DNA of 64,000 nt from Oscheius sp. JU75 (GCA_037178855.1 JASJZC010000002.1:1922001-1986000), one strand, 5' to 3'; positions 32,949 to 44,135 are shown, counted from the stretch's first letter. The notes: generated from the sequence alone by a model not told the origin. Made by a program: numbers and translations.

Positions 32949-33090
32949 TAAAGTTCAAAGATATCGTTGTCAGCATCGACACAGACCTTGAGACGTTTGG
33001 GGAAGGCGTCGACGGTGGCACACAGGTAGGCATCCGCGGGATATCGAAACGAGGTAGGTGCCTTTCGAAAGGGCATTGAAAACGATGGTG
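32949..33090 (-). mobile_element. C-terminal fragment of a Tc1/mariner-like transposase (tentative)
   Basis: The minus strand reads LCATVDAFPKRLKVCVDADN and a few more residues to a stop. The pattern of a Pro-Lys-Arg-Leu motif followed by a short tail is common at the C-terminus of Tc1-like transposases. The same AFPKRLK coding run occurs twice more in the adjacent foldback 2. Catalytic regions are absent, so the call is tentative. Confidence 0.35.
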
Positions 33091-33512
33091 TTTCCCAAAT
33101 TTTCAGCTGCGGAATGGATGTCTGCTGTCCTCTGCAGCTTTTCCCGTTTCCAGATTTTAAGCTGAATTTGCGCTCTTGGACTGGCATATCCAATGCTTCT
33201 TGAGACGTTTGGGGAAGGCGTGCTTCTTTCAGCACAAGTGATCAAGTGGTGCAGAGCCTAGCCTAGCGTAAAAAAAAGCAATGATCGAAGCTAAATACGC
33301 TAGAAATAAGTAAATAAAAATGTTTTCCAGCGGAGCGCATAGGCTCTGCACCACTTGGTCACTTGTGCTGAAAGAAGCACGCCTTCCCCAAACGTCTCAA
33401 GAAGCATTGGATATGCAAGTCCAAGAGCGCAAATTCAGCTCAAAATCTGGAAACGGGAAAAGCTGCAGAGGACAGCAGACATTCTGAAAATTTGGGAAAC
33501 ACCATCATTTTC
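33078..33512. mobile_element. foldback element 2 (about 175-base arms)
   Basis: The left arm, 33078-33260, pairs with the right arm, 33340-33512, around a 79-base loop. The arms share CGCCTTCCCCAAACGTCTC and GCTCTGCACCACTT. The left arm has about ten extra bases (near CTGCGGAATGGATG). It abuts the orphan ORF that follows and lies 200 bases from foldback 1. Confidence 0.9.
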
Positions 33513-33535
33513 AACTGAAAGCACAGCACATCCGG

Positions 33536-34460
33536 ATGAGGAACTGCGGTCGTATCAGTGTCTCCGTCGCCAGAGCATTCCATTTCGGGAAGGGATTCTG
33601 CTCTCATATCGCCCGAGCGGCTATCAGGGAGACCAACAACGAGCTGATCTTCCGCAAGGATCTCGTGCTGTTACCGGAACAGCATTTCTCGCAAGGAACT
33701 CGTATCAAATTCCGATTCGAAGAAGTGAAGCTGTACAATGGACGCTTAGAGGACGCTGCCAAGTTTGTACCCCACTCGGACGACGTCTATCGATATGTGA
33801 TCGTCGTCATGGACGAGTTTTTCGAAAATGATCACATTGAGGTCGGCCTAGTGAAGCTACAACAGAAGACCTTGAAACACGACACAGCCGTTTTGCTACT
33901 GACAAGCCCTGTTCTCGGCAACTACGACGATCACAGGGGAGCGACGTCCCTCCTCTCCGATCTATTCAAGAAGTTCATCAATTCCGTAGGAAACCAGTGC
34001 CGTGTGGGACTGCTGGAAGCGCCTGAAGAAGGCTTGGAAATCCCTATGCGGTATTATCTTTGCCTGGGGTTCAACGCTCTGAAGACAACTCCCCGAACCG
34101 GATTCGTACCCAAGCAAATCACCCACTATCTGACTGAAGCCGAACGAACGCTCAACTCTCGCTGGGATACGATAACTGCAATGGGCCAGTCCCAAACGGA
34201 CGCTCGAGGATGCTGAAGGACCTAAGAAGAAGACGTTACGCCCTGAAGATCTCTTTTCGGAAGATGGAGGATTCACTGATGAAGGCTCTGAGGGACGCAA
34301 CTCGTTCTCACCCGTTGCCGGTAGCCGTGGACAGCGATCTGGAGGATATCGTGGACGTGCTCAAGGACCGCCTCGTTTCCGTGCTCAAGGACCGTTCCGT
34401 TCCCGTGCTGAAGATCACCGTCATCCTGCAGGAAAGAAGCACACCGCTAGACGTTTCTGA
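33536..34460 (+). CDS. orphan ORF with Arg/Gly-rich C-terminal tail, one frame shift
   Basis: An open frame of 226 residues starts at 33536 and is clearly coding (for example DDVYRYVIVVMDEFFENDHI and KFINSVGNQCRVGLLEA). Near 34205 a one-base shift leads into a second frame of about 85 residues. That frame has an acidic/Lys segment (GPKKKTLRPEDLFSEDGG) and an Arg/Gly/Pro-rich tail (RGQRSGGYRGRAQG) ending at TGA 34458-34460. A globular domain followed by a basic RG-rich tail resembles nucleocapsid or Gag-like RNA-binding proteins, but no family is recognised. It is intronless, unlike neighbouring genes, and bounded on the left by foldback 2, which suggests a mobile or endogenised origin. The shift implies it is not intact unless the base is an error. 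Confidence 0.55.
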
Positions 34461-34990
34461 TGATCGTCGGGACGTCGATCAACCGAAGGAGGGGCATGTC
34501 ACATAGCCGGTATTCCTATGATATTTTATTCTCGTTACCCCACCTAAAACAACCACAACCGTTTTCGTCCCTTCCGTCATATTTCACTTTTCAAAGACCC
34601 GCCACACCGTAACCATTCTGTTTTACGCGCGGAACGTCACTGTTTGGATTTTCAGGTTGTTCTTGTGGTTGTTCGGTTTTTCTCTCGCTCGATCTAGAGT
34701 CGAGAGTTTTATTTTATTGTTTCTTCTGTTCCCCCGTATTGAGTTATTTGGGGGCCGAATGAAAAGAACCCTCACGTGCTCACCGAGCCGTGAAGTCAAC
34801 CCTAGACACTTCACCGAAGTGATCTGATACACGTCCGACGGACCACCTTACGCCCGACGGGCAACATAAACTGAGCACAGCCTCTTTTGGAAGAGAAAAC
34901 GCTGCCAGTTTACGCATCGTTGAGCCACCGGCCAACGCGCGTCACATTTCCTACGATCTTCACGGAAAATCCCGTCCCAGAGTCCTCGAT
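34461..34990. other. possible 3' flank of the orphan ORF
   Basis: Relatively GC-rich noncoding DNA differs from the surrounding AT-rich spacers. It contains small complementary runs (GTCCGACGGACC, CGCCCGACGGGC) near 34830-34860 that could be RNA secondary structure. No terminal repeat was found to close an element. Confidence 0.3.
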
Positions 34991-36872
34991 AATTTCAGGA
35001 GCCATGTAGATTTTCGTGCCGCGTCTGTAAATTCAGCTTACAAATTCAGTTTGCATTAAATGCAGGGTATTTGGATCACATGTTCGATCCCTACCATAGC
35101 ACAATCTTCCATTCTTTCATGGGTCGATAAACTGGTTGCTACAAAGATGTTCCTAGAACGGGTTGGGCAGCTTTGGAATGTTATGCAGCACGATCTGAAG
35201 CCTCCGTAATAGTCGGCGTCGCAAGACCCTGCCGAGCTTGACTCACAGATCTCTTCAAGGAATCCCACTTTTGGATTTGAAACTTAACCTTTATCTGCAC
35301 TAATTATTCTTTTTAGCCTCGCAATGTGAAGAGTTACTTCGAGAACGTTATAGTAGCTCGACTGAAGGCATACTTGCGAACGGTGGAAGTGAGATCTGGG
35401 TAGGGTGACAGAGGGGATCCCGGGCTAAATTTACAGAAATTTTCAGAAACCTGTCACTTGAACCACCAGGGGCGATATCAATACTTGGATAGGAAGTTGG
35501 GTCGAGGGACGGGAAATGGGTTCAAAGAGTGAAAGGGAAGTGAGTTCGAAGGACGGGAAGTGAGCCCCAAAGGGTTTCCAGTCTCCAAGAAACTTCCAGC
35601 TTTCTGACTTACAACTGTTTTGACGTCTCTGTCGCTCTCTGTAAACAACTCTCTGTCGTGTTGTTTGGAACATATGCCCCGTGAAGACTTTTTTTATTAT
35701 TGGAATGACCTTTCTCCTCATTTGGAGGAAGATAAATTATAAGGATGCTGGGAGCACCATACGTCACAATGGGGAAATGGGAAGGGCCTGAGGGTTAGAG
35801 AAAGAGAAGAATGGAAACAAACATCGCAAAGACAGAGAGCTTTTCAGAGCAGCTTTCAGTACTAATGTATATCTTGGTTCGATACACACAGTCCAGCGGA
35901 GAATTCGTTTATAGTAGGTAACTTAGGCCATTGTAAGACAAACACATATTAGAAGAGATTTCGAGTCAAGGAAGAGGCTTTCCTAATTGCTTCCACAGAA
36001 ACATCATAACTTTGGAAACTGATTACTGGAAGCAATTCGGAAGGGCTCCCGCTTGGCAGGAAATTGTAATCCAGAAGAGTTCGAGCACACTCTAGTTAAA
36101 AAAAAAAGGATAAAAAAGTTTATTCGATATTCACGGCATTTCACCTGACTGATCACGTCCGGAGGGTCTTGGGGTTTGTTCAGGCTACGGGATCCGCTAG
36201 GCTGGCGGGACATGGGTAGACCGACCTTAATGTATAGACCATTTCCAATGAATAGCGGCACCTCAGTTTGAATAGGATCTGGAAGCTAGCTCAATTGGAC
36301 TACCGTAGCTTCTACTAAAACTTTGAATAAGAAGACGGTAGCTCCGACGACTTCCAATGGACCCACCAGGTGGAAGAAATGACCCGCGGAACCACCAACT
36401 GTCTAAACGCTAGAACCGGGACGCGTCACTCTCTGGAATCTTCGGAGTGCGGTAATGCTACAAGTTAGTTCGTTTTGCTTGCATCCTCAAAGGGCTAACG
36501 AGGTTCGTTTCACTCGTTGTCAGTATGTAGTCTCGGCTCTGGACGGTCACCGATGGGCTGTCAAGGGGCGGTCACCACTGTATTTTAAAAAACCTTTCTT
36601 GATAGCGGGATGGGGGTCATCTGGAGCATTCCTATACTGTTACCAGCAAGAATTTTTCGCTACCTGTAGCCACACAATTCCGTTCATAATAGGTCTACCA
36701 ACTGTTGGCAACAACGTGTTTATTGATAAACATAAACAAATTAAACAAGCAAAAAGTTTAAACAAAAATGCTGTTGTAGCTCCTCAGCAAGTTGGGATCA
36801 TATTGAATGACGAGCAGTTTAATACATAGGCGTCGTAGTGAAAAGAGATCACAGTATAGTCAGCAGATCATT
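34991..36872. other. stretch with weak coding remnants
   Basis: Short plus-strand runs such as FLERVGQLWNVMQHDLKPP (about 35150) and RNVKSYFENVIVARLKAYL (about 35320) look like exon remnants of an unidentified gene. 35500-35570 has a small GGGAAGTGAG-type direct repeat. The part 36010-36440 holds a third, weaker copy of repeat family A (NCBI-unlike private repeat: CTTGGCAGGAAATTGTAAT, then GGTAGCTCCGACGACTTCC). The frame at 36455-36829 has no recognised domain. Confidence 0.35.
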
Positions 36873-39800
36873 TCATTCTTCAACCTCCTTCTTGGCAGGA
36901 CGTCCTCTCTTCTTCGGCTCTTTCTGCTTCGTGGGCTGACGCGGGGTTGTCAGAGACGATATTAGCTCGAGAGGGTCAATCTGAAGAGACTTGGATAGGA
37001 TAACTATTGGGTTGGCAACAAAGTCTTTTCGCTTTTTGTAAACATGCCCTTTTTCTTGTGTACGACAAAGTCCGAGCTATTGATATAGCACCTCGTGTAG
37101 CTCACTCAGTCCTCTACCACCACCATGCAAGACACCACCTCTCTTCTTCTTATTCTCTGTTCGTTTTGATCCGGACTATTGATGACCTGCCACCCTACCA
37201 TCTGCGACATGTCATGTTATACGAGTTCCTCAAAGGTACGAATGGAGCCCAAACGGCGGCTAATATCAACGATGTTTATGGTCAAGGGACGACGTCTACG
37301 AGGGTATGCCAGTCGTGGTTCCGTCGCTTTCGGTTTGGGGACAAAAGCGTCGAAGATGAGCCAAGGTCAGGTCGACCGATGAAGCGAAGCTGCTGCAGCT
37401 CTTGAAAGAGAAAAATCGGCAAACAACCCGTGAACTAGCAGAGGCACTGTCTGTCAGCCATGCCGCAGTGGAACATCATTTGAAGCAAATGAGATTTATG
37501 AAGAAACTGGGCACTTGGTTGCCGCATGAACTGAGTGACACCCAAAAGTGGCAGCGCATGTCCGTCGCCCATTCTCTTCTATCCAGGTATGAGAGGAAAT
37601 CCTTTTTACCACGCCTGGTGACGGGGGATGAGAAGTGGGTAACGTACGTAAACTTCCGAAGAAAGTGTCAATGGGTGGATCCAGGGCAGACACCAATTTC
37701 TGATGTGAAACCTGACACCCATCAAAAGAAGATTATGCTCTGTGTTTTCTGGGATATCGAAGGAGTGGTGCACTGGGAACTGCTGGATGCTGGAACTACC
37801 CTTACGGCCGCCATATACAGCCAGCAACTTAAGAAGGTTGCCGTTGCACTTCGTCAGAAACGACCGCTGAAGTCGAAAGTCATCCTACAGATGGACCACG
37901 CGCGCCCCCATGTTGCAAAACACACTCGCTCCAAGATCCACGACCTGGGTTGGGAAATTTCCTCCTTATAGCCCGGACCTTGCTCCTTCCGACTATTATC
38001 TATTCCGGACTCTCAACAACGAGATTGGAGGACAACACTTCGATTCCGACGACGCACTCAAAACTTGGTTGACAAACTTCTTCGCGTCGAAACCCAAGGT
38101 GTTCTACGAGCGTGGTATCCGTAAGCTACCCGTGAAATGGGCAGACGTGTTACATCATAATGGTAATTACAACGAATGAAAAAGTTGTTTGCAAGTCAAT
38201 AAATTTTTGCATTTGAAAAAGCGAAACGACTTAGTTGCCAACCCAATAAAAAACTGACATTAGTTCCGGCGGCGTCGAGGCGACAGGGACGAATGAAGAT
38301 AAGTCCAGCCTGACCGGCAGTGACGACAATTGGCTTGTCCGGATTGTAATTGATGGCGACGGCATTGAGAGACTGTGCTCTGAGCTCCAGTGATGCATAT
38401 GGAACTATTCTACCTTCCTGAAAAAAAAAAGTACTTTCTCTGTGCCTCTTCATCTCTGTTTCTGTGTTTCTGTGGGTCTGTGCATCTCTGTATTTCTGTG
38501 TCTCTACGCTTCTTTGTCTGTTTCTGCGTCTCCGTGTCTGTCTTTGCGTCTCTGTATCTGTATCTCTCGGTCTGATTTCCTTACCTTTTTCGGCTCCAAA
38601 GAAATTTCGAGCCAGGTCTTCTCTCGCATCTGCTTGTAGTTGAAAAGTGCGTCCATCGACTTCTCCTCCTTATTGCTTTTCTCCTCCTCTACACGTCTCT
38701 TCGAGATCAACATTGAGCTTCGGATCACACTAAAACCTGAGTCACAACGGCTTAATCTAGGCACGATTCGTCCATTTCCAGAGAGCAGGAGCTGTAAACA
38801 GCCATGGAGGAGGAAAACACCAAAGGGTACCTGTCCATCGACACCACAAGTAGCCAAAATGGCCGTGGTGGGGCTGACAGCCGCATCCCAGAGCTGCATA
38901 TCGTGTCTAGCTGCCAATGGGACAACAAAATATCCCTTGGTGATGTCGTCCGAGCAGACGTAGCTGATCCCGTTGGCTGGGGTCTCGTTTGAAGCAAAAT
39001 ACTCGGATTGGAAGGTCAGAAAACCGGACAGGATACGGGGAGCACTGATTACGCGGGAGCCTGCAGTTCTGACTGTCGACTCTTCTAGAAGAAGATCTCC
39101 CGATCGGACGTCGTAGACTCGGACTAGCCTCTCGCGAAAGGACACGACAACTGAAAACCCTGTTGTATAAAAAATGACAAGAGCCCTACGCTCATGCTCC
39201 TTTGCAAAACATAGATCTGTTGCCGGTGAAGACCATCCCTTCTCCTTCAGAATTTTCGCCTGGTTAGGCTTGCCTGTTAGGTCCCAGATACAGACGTAGC
39301 CGGCAGCGGAGACAGCAGAAATGTAGCGAGAGTTGTCCAAAGTGCTCCAGTCGACTTTGGTCAATGGGGGTGGAAACTGAAAAGTAGTTTGGGAGAGATA
39401 GAGAGACACAGAGACAGATAGGAGAATGATAAAGAGACAGTAAGATAGAAACAGAGAGACTTACCCTGCCGACTTGAATCTCCTCATCAGAACGCTTTTC
39501 TTGGCGAAGAACCAGAAGTGGATCTGGGCAGACCACAGGCGGGATCTTGTCCTTATATGACAGCTGAGGCATGGAAGCCACATCGATCCTGAAAGACGTT
39601 GATTACTTAGATATAGACTAGAAACTACCTGTAGATGAGAACAGTTCCCCGAGCTGTTGCCAAAGCAACAAAGCCTAAGAGTCCCTTGTCATCCTCTGGT
39701 CGTTGACAGTCCAACCAGCTGGCGTTCATCACAGCTCCGTGTTTCGACTCCAGCACGAACCACGGCAGAATCGAGCTCTGTCCTCCATGTTTTACTGTCC

Positions 39801-42212
39801 AGAACTGTACAAATCCGGACCGTTCGCGCCAATTTTCAATCAACAGCTCCTCGTCATTCGGGTAAGCTGCTACTAGGAGCACTTCCTCATCCTTGCCAAG
39901 TTGATTGGGAGCAAACTTCAGGGAATGGACTGGTCCCCCGGCATAGGCAGTCGTGACCCAGTTCTCATGCTTTGCTCCGGTGATTGAAGTCGATTCAAAA
40001 CAGCTCAAGGTAACGAGATCGGACGGGAGATAAGAAGTGGAGACAAAAGACTGGAGCTTTAATAACAAATAGGGATCTGTAGTTGGCTTACCGCTGTTTC
40101 GTTGAGGAGGTGGAACCCGAGACTGGCCTTCTTTAGAAGGTCGTCAGGGAACTCTCCCGGCTGGTTGAAGATTGTGTGCTTGTCAGACAGAGGGTTCTTT
40201 TGAAGACTCTTTTCCTTATCCCAGGTCTTTTTCGTTTCCTGTACCGTTGCTTTGTAGCCATCAAAGTCACTCATATCGGTTACGAGGCCTGTAAGCTAGA
40301 GCATGAAAGAGACAGAGACGGAGATAAACTCACTGAGTGTGTTGGCCTTTCTGAACTTGAATCTCGGCTGTCCAGTATTGGCAACTTTGACTTTGGCAGA
40401 TTCCGCTGGGAGTACTCCTTTCGAAACTGAAGCGCCAGCGGAACGTTTTCTCTTGGAAGCCGAGTTGCCTGTCAGGGCTATGATTTTATCGAGAGCATCC
40501 CGAGCCTCGACTTTGGCACTTCCTTCCAGTTCTCCGCACTTCTCTATGGCTTTCCCGCTTCTCAGATTTGTATCGTCCATAGCACCGAAAACGTGCGATT
40601 CATCTTCGTCCGATTCTCTGAACGTATTTCTGAACAACGGCTATTGGAAACTAACTTTTCTACGGGCTCCGGCTTACAATTAGCCATTTCTTCTCTCTCC
40701 TCGTCCGCCTTGAGCTGACAAGCTTCCAAATGAGGCTTTGAGTCGTTTCTCGTCCCCTCGAATCCACAGCGCCAGCACTTCCAGGGTTGTTCCTAGAATA
40801 ATCCCCCACTTTGTTTTTGCTAGTCCCACTTGTATCTACGCAACTCAACCTCGTGTCACTGTCATTCACCTTGAAGCCTTGGTGTTTTTAAAACTTGTTG
40901 GACAGCACTAGATCAGGTGAGCTACCTTACTTCACTGGACTGAGATTGAGTCACTGTCTCTCTATCTTTCTCCTGCTAATTTTCCCGACTCATCCTATCA
41001 CATATTCCCTGGACCAGTGGAATACATCCGCTTACTGTTATTGTGCCTTTTCTAAGATAGCCAAAAAGCAAAGAGCCCAAAATGAAAGGAAACTAACCTT
41101 TTCCTCGACTCCACAGCGTTCAACATGGTACAGAAGCCCATTGGCGTGGGCATAAACCCGTCCGCATACCAGACATGGTGCCTCCTTCTTCAGTGTGATG
41201 ACTTCACGGACATATCTCTGCTGGAACAGCTTCGATAGTTTCCGAAACTCCAGCAGGCGATTCTGAAAAACCATTATTACGTTCTACAGAAACTGAAATA
41301 CCTTATAGGTCATGTACATCGGCTGAATGCAAGTGCTGTTGTGCTCGAAACCCTTCTCTAAGGTGGCAAAGTTACCGCATTTCTGAAAATTTTAGTGGTC
41401 TGTTTCCAACAAAGGCAGTGTTTGCGCGCGAAGAAGAAAATCTCCAGATTTTTGAATTTTTACCATTTTCCGCCATTTTTTTCGCCATTCAAAGCGGGTA
41501 ATCGCATTCTAGGCATGCATAAACCTACTTGACAACCTATTTAGGGCAAAATGTCCAAGTACTTTGAAAATAGTCAAAAAAGGTGAGCAGAGCCCCATTT
41601 TCGGGTTTGACGCTTTTTCAGGGGTTTTCTGACAGATTTTTTTTTACGAAATTGTTGACAAGTAGGTTTTCTTGGACTATGAATTTGATGCCAATGGCAA
41701 AACAACTGAAAAATGGCAGTAAACACGCTAAAATTTGCCAGCCTGAGTTCGGGTTACTGCCATTTCTTCGCAAGACCTTTCGCATTCCACCTTTAACTAA
41801 TTATCTCACTTCCGCTCTTCGTTGGAAATATACTATATCTAGACAGAGAAGTGCAACAAACCTTTCCAATAGAGAGACATGGATAAGGACCGTCTCCGTA
41901 GAACTTTTTCAAGGTATCCTTTCTTTCTTTCGCCTGCATTTGTAGCCATCTTGAGGGTGTGGCCTAGAAAAAACAAGAAAATACATTTGAAAGGGACAAA
42001 AAGAACACCTCTAGCGCTTGCTTGCTGTCAAAACCCAGCTTTTTCCTGCCTCTTCGAGGTTTTTCCACGGTCACTCCATTGTCACCGACAACGATTTCTT
42101 CTTCGACTTCTTCCGGGGGTCCTGGTCTGGAATCAATGATATGTTGCACAACAAATGCCAACTGTTCTAATACTTCCAACTTGCCAGTCCTCGTTTTTAC
42201 CGTTCCAGTCAT
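36873..42212 (-). CDS. zinc-finger / AT-hook / WD40 nuclear protein, split by a mariner insertion
   Basis: Exons run from MTGTVKTRTGKLEVLEQL (42212) down to 36873. N-terminal parts: an AT-hook-like KPRRGRKK (42055), a helix-rich exon ending YPCLSIGK (41864) joined in phase to KCGNFATLEKGFEHNSTC, then CLVCGRVYAHANGLLYHVERC (41130) and CWRCGFEGTRNDSKPHLEAC (40770), the last two being C2HC-type fingers. A Ser/Lys-rich linker (40687-40334) leads into WD40-like repeats (VQFWTVKHGG, VLIYR, VCIWDLTGKP, LVRVYDVRSG, MQLWDAAVSP). The C-terminus is a basic AT-hook tail (KKRGRPAKKEVEE). Chromatin or transcription-factor function, perhaps TFIIIC-like, is inference. A mariner copy sits between codons for NVSFL and VILSK, with TA duplication, so the present allele loses the last ~45 residues. 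Confidence 0.75.
37007..38246 (+). mobile_element. mariner element, 1,240 bases, inactive
   Basis: Terminal inverted repeats of about 30 bases (TTGGGTTGGCAACAAAGTC and, at the right end, GACTTAGTTGCCAACCCAA) are flanked by TA at 37005-37006 and 38247-38248. The transposase has mariner hallmarks: LRHVMLYEFLKGTNGAQTAA, WFRRFRFGDKSVEDEPRSGR, GDEKW (first Asp), MDHARPHVA (second Asp) and PYSPDLAPSDYYLF (third Asp, DD34D). Two frame shifts, near 37380 and 37955, separate these parts, so it is non-autonomous. TIRs differ from each other at only two or three positions, so the insertion is relatively young. Confidence 0.95.
38440..38580. repeat. intronic CTGTGTCTC / CTGTCTCT tract
   Basis: A degenerate tract of TCTCTGTGTTTCTGTG-like units lies in an intron of the zinc-finger/WD40 gene. 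A tract of the opposite composition (AGAGACAG) lies in its next intron at 39385-39460. Confidence 0.8.
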
Positions 42213-42420
42213 CGCGTTCTGTCACTATCTTGTCGTGTTGTCTATCTGTCAACGAAACCTGTCAACTTGTTTTCGGTTTATTCTGTCTTCTCTCGTGTAA
42301 ACTTCTTATACTATCACTGTAAAGTCCAGTTAATCTGTCAGTGTTTTGTCTTGTCACCGCCCTGTTCTGCCACTGTCAAATCCTGTCAAATGTTGCCACC
42401 GAAAACAACTTAGAAAAAAA
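42213..42420. repeat. TGTCA-rich array 1
   Basis: The pentamer TGTCA (with CTGTCAA, CTTGTCA and similar) recurs about every 15-20 bases immediately upstream of the zinc-finger/WD40 gene start. A similar array is at 43085-43315 and, in reverse complement (TGACA), at 58660-59160. Confidence 0.6.
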
Positions 42421-42720
42421 ATTTGGGGTTGATAGGTTAAAAGATAAAATTAACTTTTTTCAAAAAAAGAACGATTTCTCTCATATTCGGTAACTCCGAC
42501 TGGAAATTAAAAAAACTACTAAACTTTGGCAAACTTCAGAATTTACCCCATTCCCGGGGCGCAAAATTTCAGAACGATAGGATAACCCTGAATGGATTTT
42601 TACAAAATTTTTAAAAATTTCAAATTTTTTTGTGGTCTCATTTCTGGTTAACAAAACGCGTTGTTGCTAATAGACGTGGATAAAGAAATATTTTCTGAAT
42701 ATTTAGCAAAAAAGGGACAA

Positions 42721-43063
42721 TTATAAGTAAAAAATGCGACGGCGAAAAGAAGGGTGGTTTGGATTGTGTAACAACGGGACAACAGAAAAAATTGGAAAAC
42801 AGCAATAGAATTCCGTAGGCAAATTGGGAAAGCCCAAACCGCGTCTCATTTCATTGTCTTGATAAAGTACACCTCCGTATTCTGGAAAATCGAGCCGTAG
42901 ATCAAATTGCGCGATTACCTACCACGGTAGTGTTATAAGACACGCGGTTTAGTCTTTCCCAATTTGCCTACAGAATTCTATTGCCGTTTTTCCAGTTTTC
43001 TATTATCCCGTTTTTTCACAATCCAAACCACCCTTCTTTTGGTCGTCGCTTTTTTGATTATAA
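42721..43063. mobile_element. foldback element 3 (about 125-base arms)
   Basis: The left arm, 42721-42845, pairs with the right arm, 42939-43063. The ends are TTATAA. Shared segments include AAGGGTGGTTTGGATTGTG, AATTCCGTAGGCAAATTGGG and the inner CGCGGTTT. The spacer of about 90 bases contains a small CCACGGTAGTG motif. No coding capacity; MITE-like. Confidence 0.9.
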
Positions 43064-43084
43064 TCTTGTGGTTGCCTTGTCGTG

Positions 43085-43315
43085 CCTGAACGCCACTTTC
43101 AACCTGTCATTTTCTTATCATGTCAATCCGTTAATGTTTGTGACTGCCTCTGCTGTTTCAGTCTTGTCAATCTGTCACTGGCTTGCCCTGTCAATTGGTG
43201 AAGGTCATGTCCTCTAGTTCCAAGTCCTGTCAACATGTTACCGACTAGTTCCGTCAATTGGTCTTGTCCTGACAAGCTGTCGGTATCTAGCCTGTCACAA
43301 ATTTTAATATAAGCC
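43085..43315. repeat. TGTCA-rich array 2
   Basis: About ten copies of TGTCA/TGTC-type motifs (CCTGTCATT, CATGTCAATC, CTTGTCAATCTGTCACTG, CCTGTCAATTGG and others) in 230 bases, directly flanking foldback 3. The units are degenerate and their spacing irregular, so this is motif clustering rather than a simple tandem repeat. Confidence 0.6.
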
Positions 43316-43360
43316 CAGAGAGCCTGTAGCCGTATTCAGTTTAAAGCATAAAGCAAAATC

Positions 43361-43601
43361 TTACATTGGACTCGGCGGTGTCGCTGATCTCGCGCTACTG
43401 GTCTGCTTGTTTCTACCAGGACGACGCTTGGCACTCGACACATTTTTTAAAATGTCCTGTAATTCCGAATTGCAAAGAAAATTGAAGAAGAAAAAACAAA
43501 TAACAAACCTTCGAGGTTGAAGTTTCCGGTCTAGTTCTCTTCCTCAGCTGTCTCCCATCCTCCTCATCCGTCGGCTCCTTTTTCGCCAGCTTCTTCGGCA
43601 T
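43361..43601 (-). CDS. small Lys/Arg-rich protein or 5' exons of the zinc-finger gene
   Basis: Two exons joined by a GT-AG intron encode MPKKLAKKEPTDEEDGRQL, RKRTRPETSTSK, then DILKNVSSAKRRPGRNKQT and a Ser/Pro tail before TAA at 43361. The composition suggests a nuclear protein. An alternative donor GTAAGA overlaps the stop (AT|GTAAGA), so these may be the first coding exons of the gene at 36873-42212, but the phase does not match the exon at 42212 and I could not join them. Confidence 0.45.
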
Positions 43602-43778
43602 CTGTAATCTGTAAAAGTATTTGAATTTGTTCTCCAGCAAAAAAAACGAAAATTTGAACGGCGCGAACAACGTAGCCAATGCGCAATATCTCTTTGAGCA
43701 ATAAGCGGGGCAAGTGGAGCGCGTTTACTCGAAAGCGGATTCGAACGAATATTTTGAATACTAAATAATCGCAGACTG

Positions 43779-44135
43779 TTTAAAGGGACACTGTCACTGA
43801 CGGGATGAGGGGACGGCGGAATGCGTTTTCAAAATGGACTCCGATCAAAATTTCTTTTCGGTACTTTACAGTTTTCGATTTTTAGGTGTGTTAAGAAAAA
43901 GGGGATAAGAACAGCGTTTTCTCAATATTCTTCTTTATTCACGGCATTTTTGGTGTCGAAGTAGACAATTCTCGGGTAGTTTTTGACGCTGAGTCGATTG
44001 AACACATTTAGAAATCGAGGAAAATCGTGTAAAGTACCGAAAAAAGCACAAAATGCATTTTGAGCGAAGTTCGTGGCGGGACGCATCCACAAAAAATGAT
44101 TCCGCCGTCGTCTCATCCCCTCGAGTCCCTTTAAA
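43779..44135. mobile_element. foldback element 4 (about 110-130-base arms)
   Basis: The left arm from 43779 (TTTAAAGGGAC, GGGATGAGGGGACGGCGGAAT) pairs with the right arm to 44135 (ATTCCGCCGTCGTCTCATC, GTCCCTTTAAA). An inner matched block is TTTTCGGTACTTTACA / GTAAAGTACCGAAAA. Divergence is higher than in foldback 1. No coding potential; MITE-like. Confidence 0.85.

Noticed and set aside
33536-34460. Recent bacterial gene transfer as origin of the orphan ORF
   Set aside because: No ribosome-binding site, bacterial family match or composition shift strong enough to support it; a mobile or viral origin fits the context better but is also unproven.
36455-36829. 124-residue plus-strand frame
   Set aside because: No recognised motif; probably 3' flank of the WD40 gene and repeat A debris.
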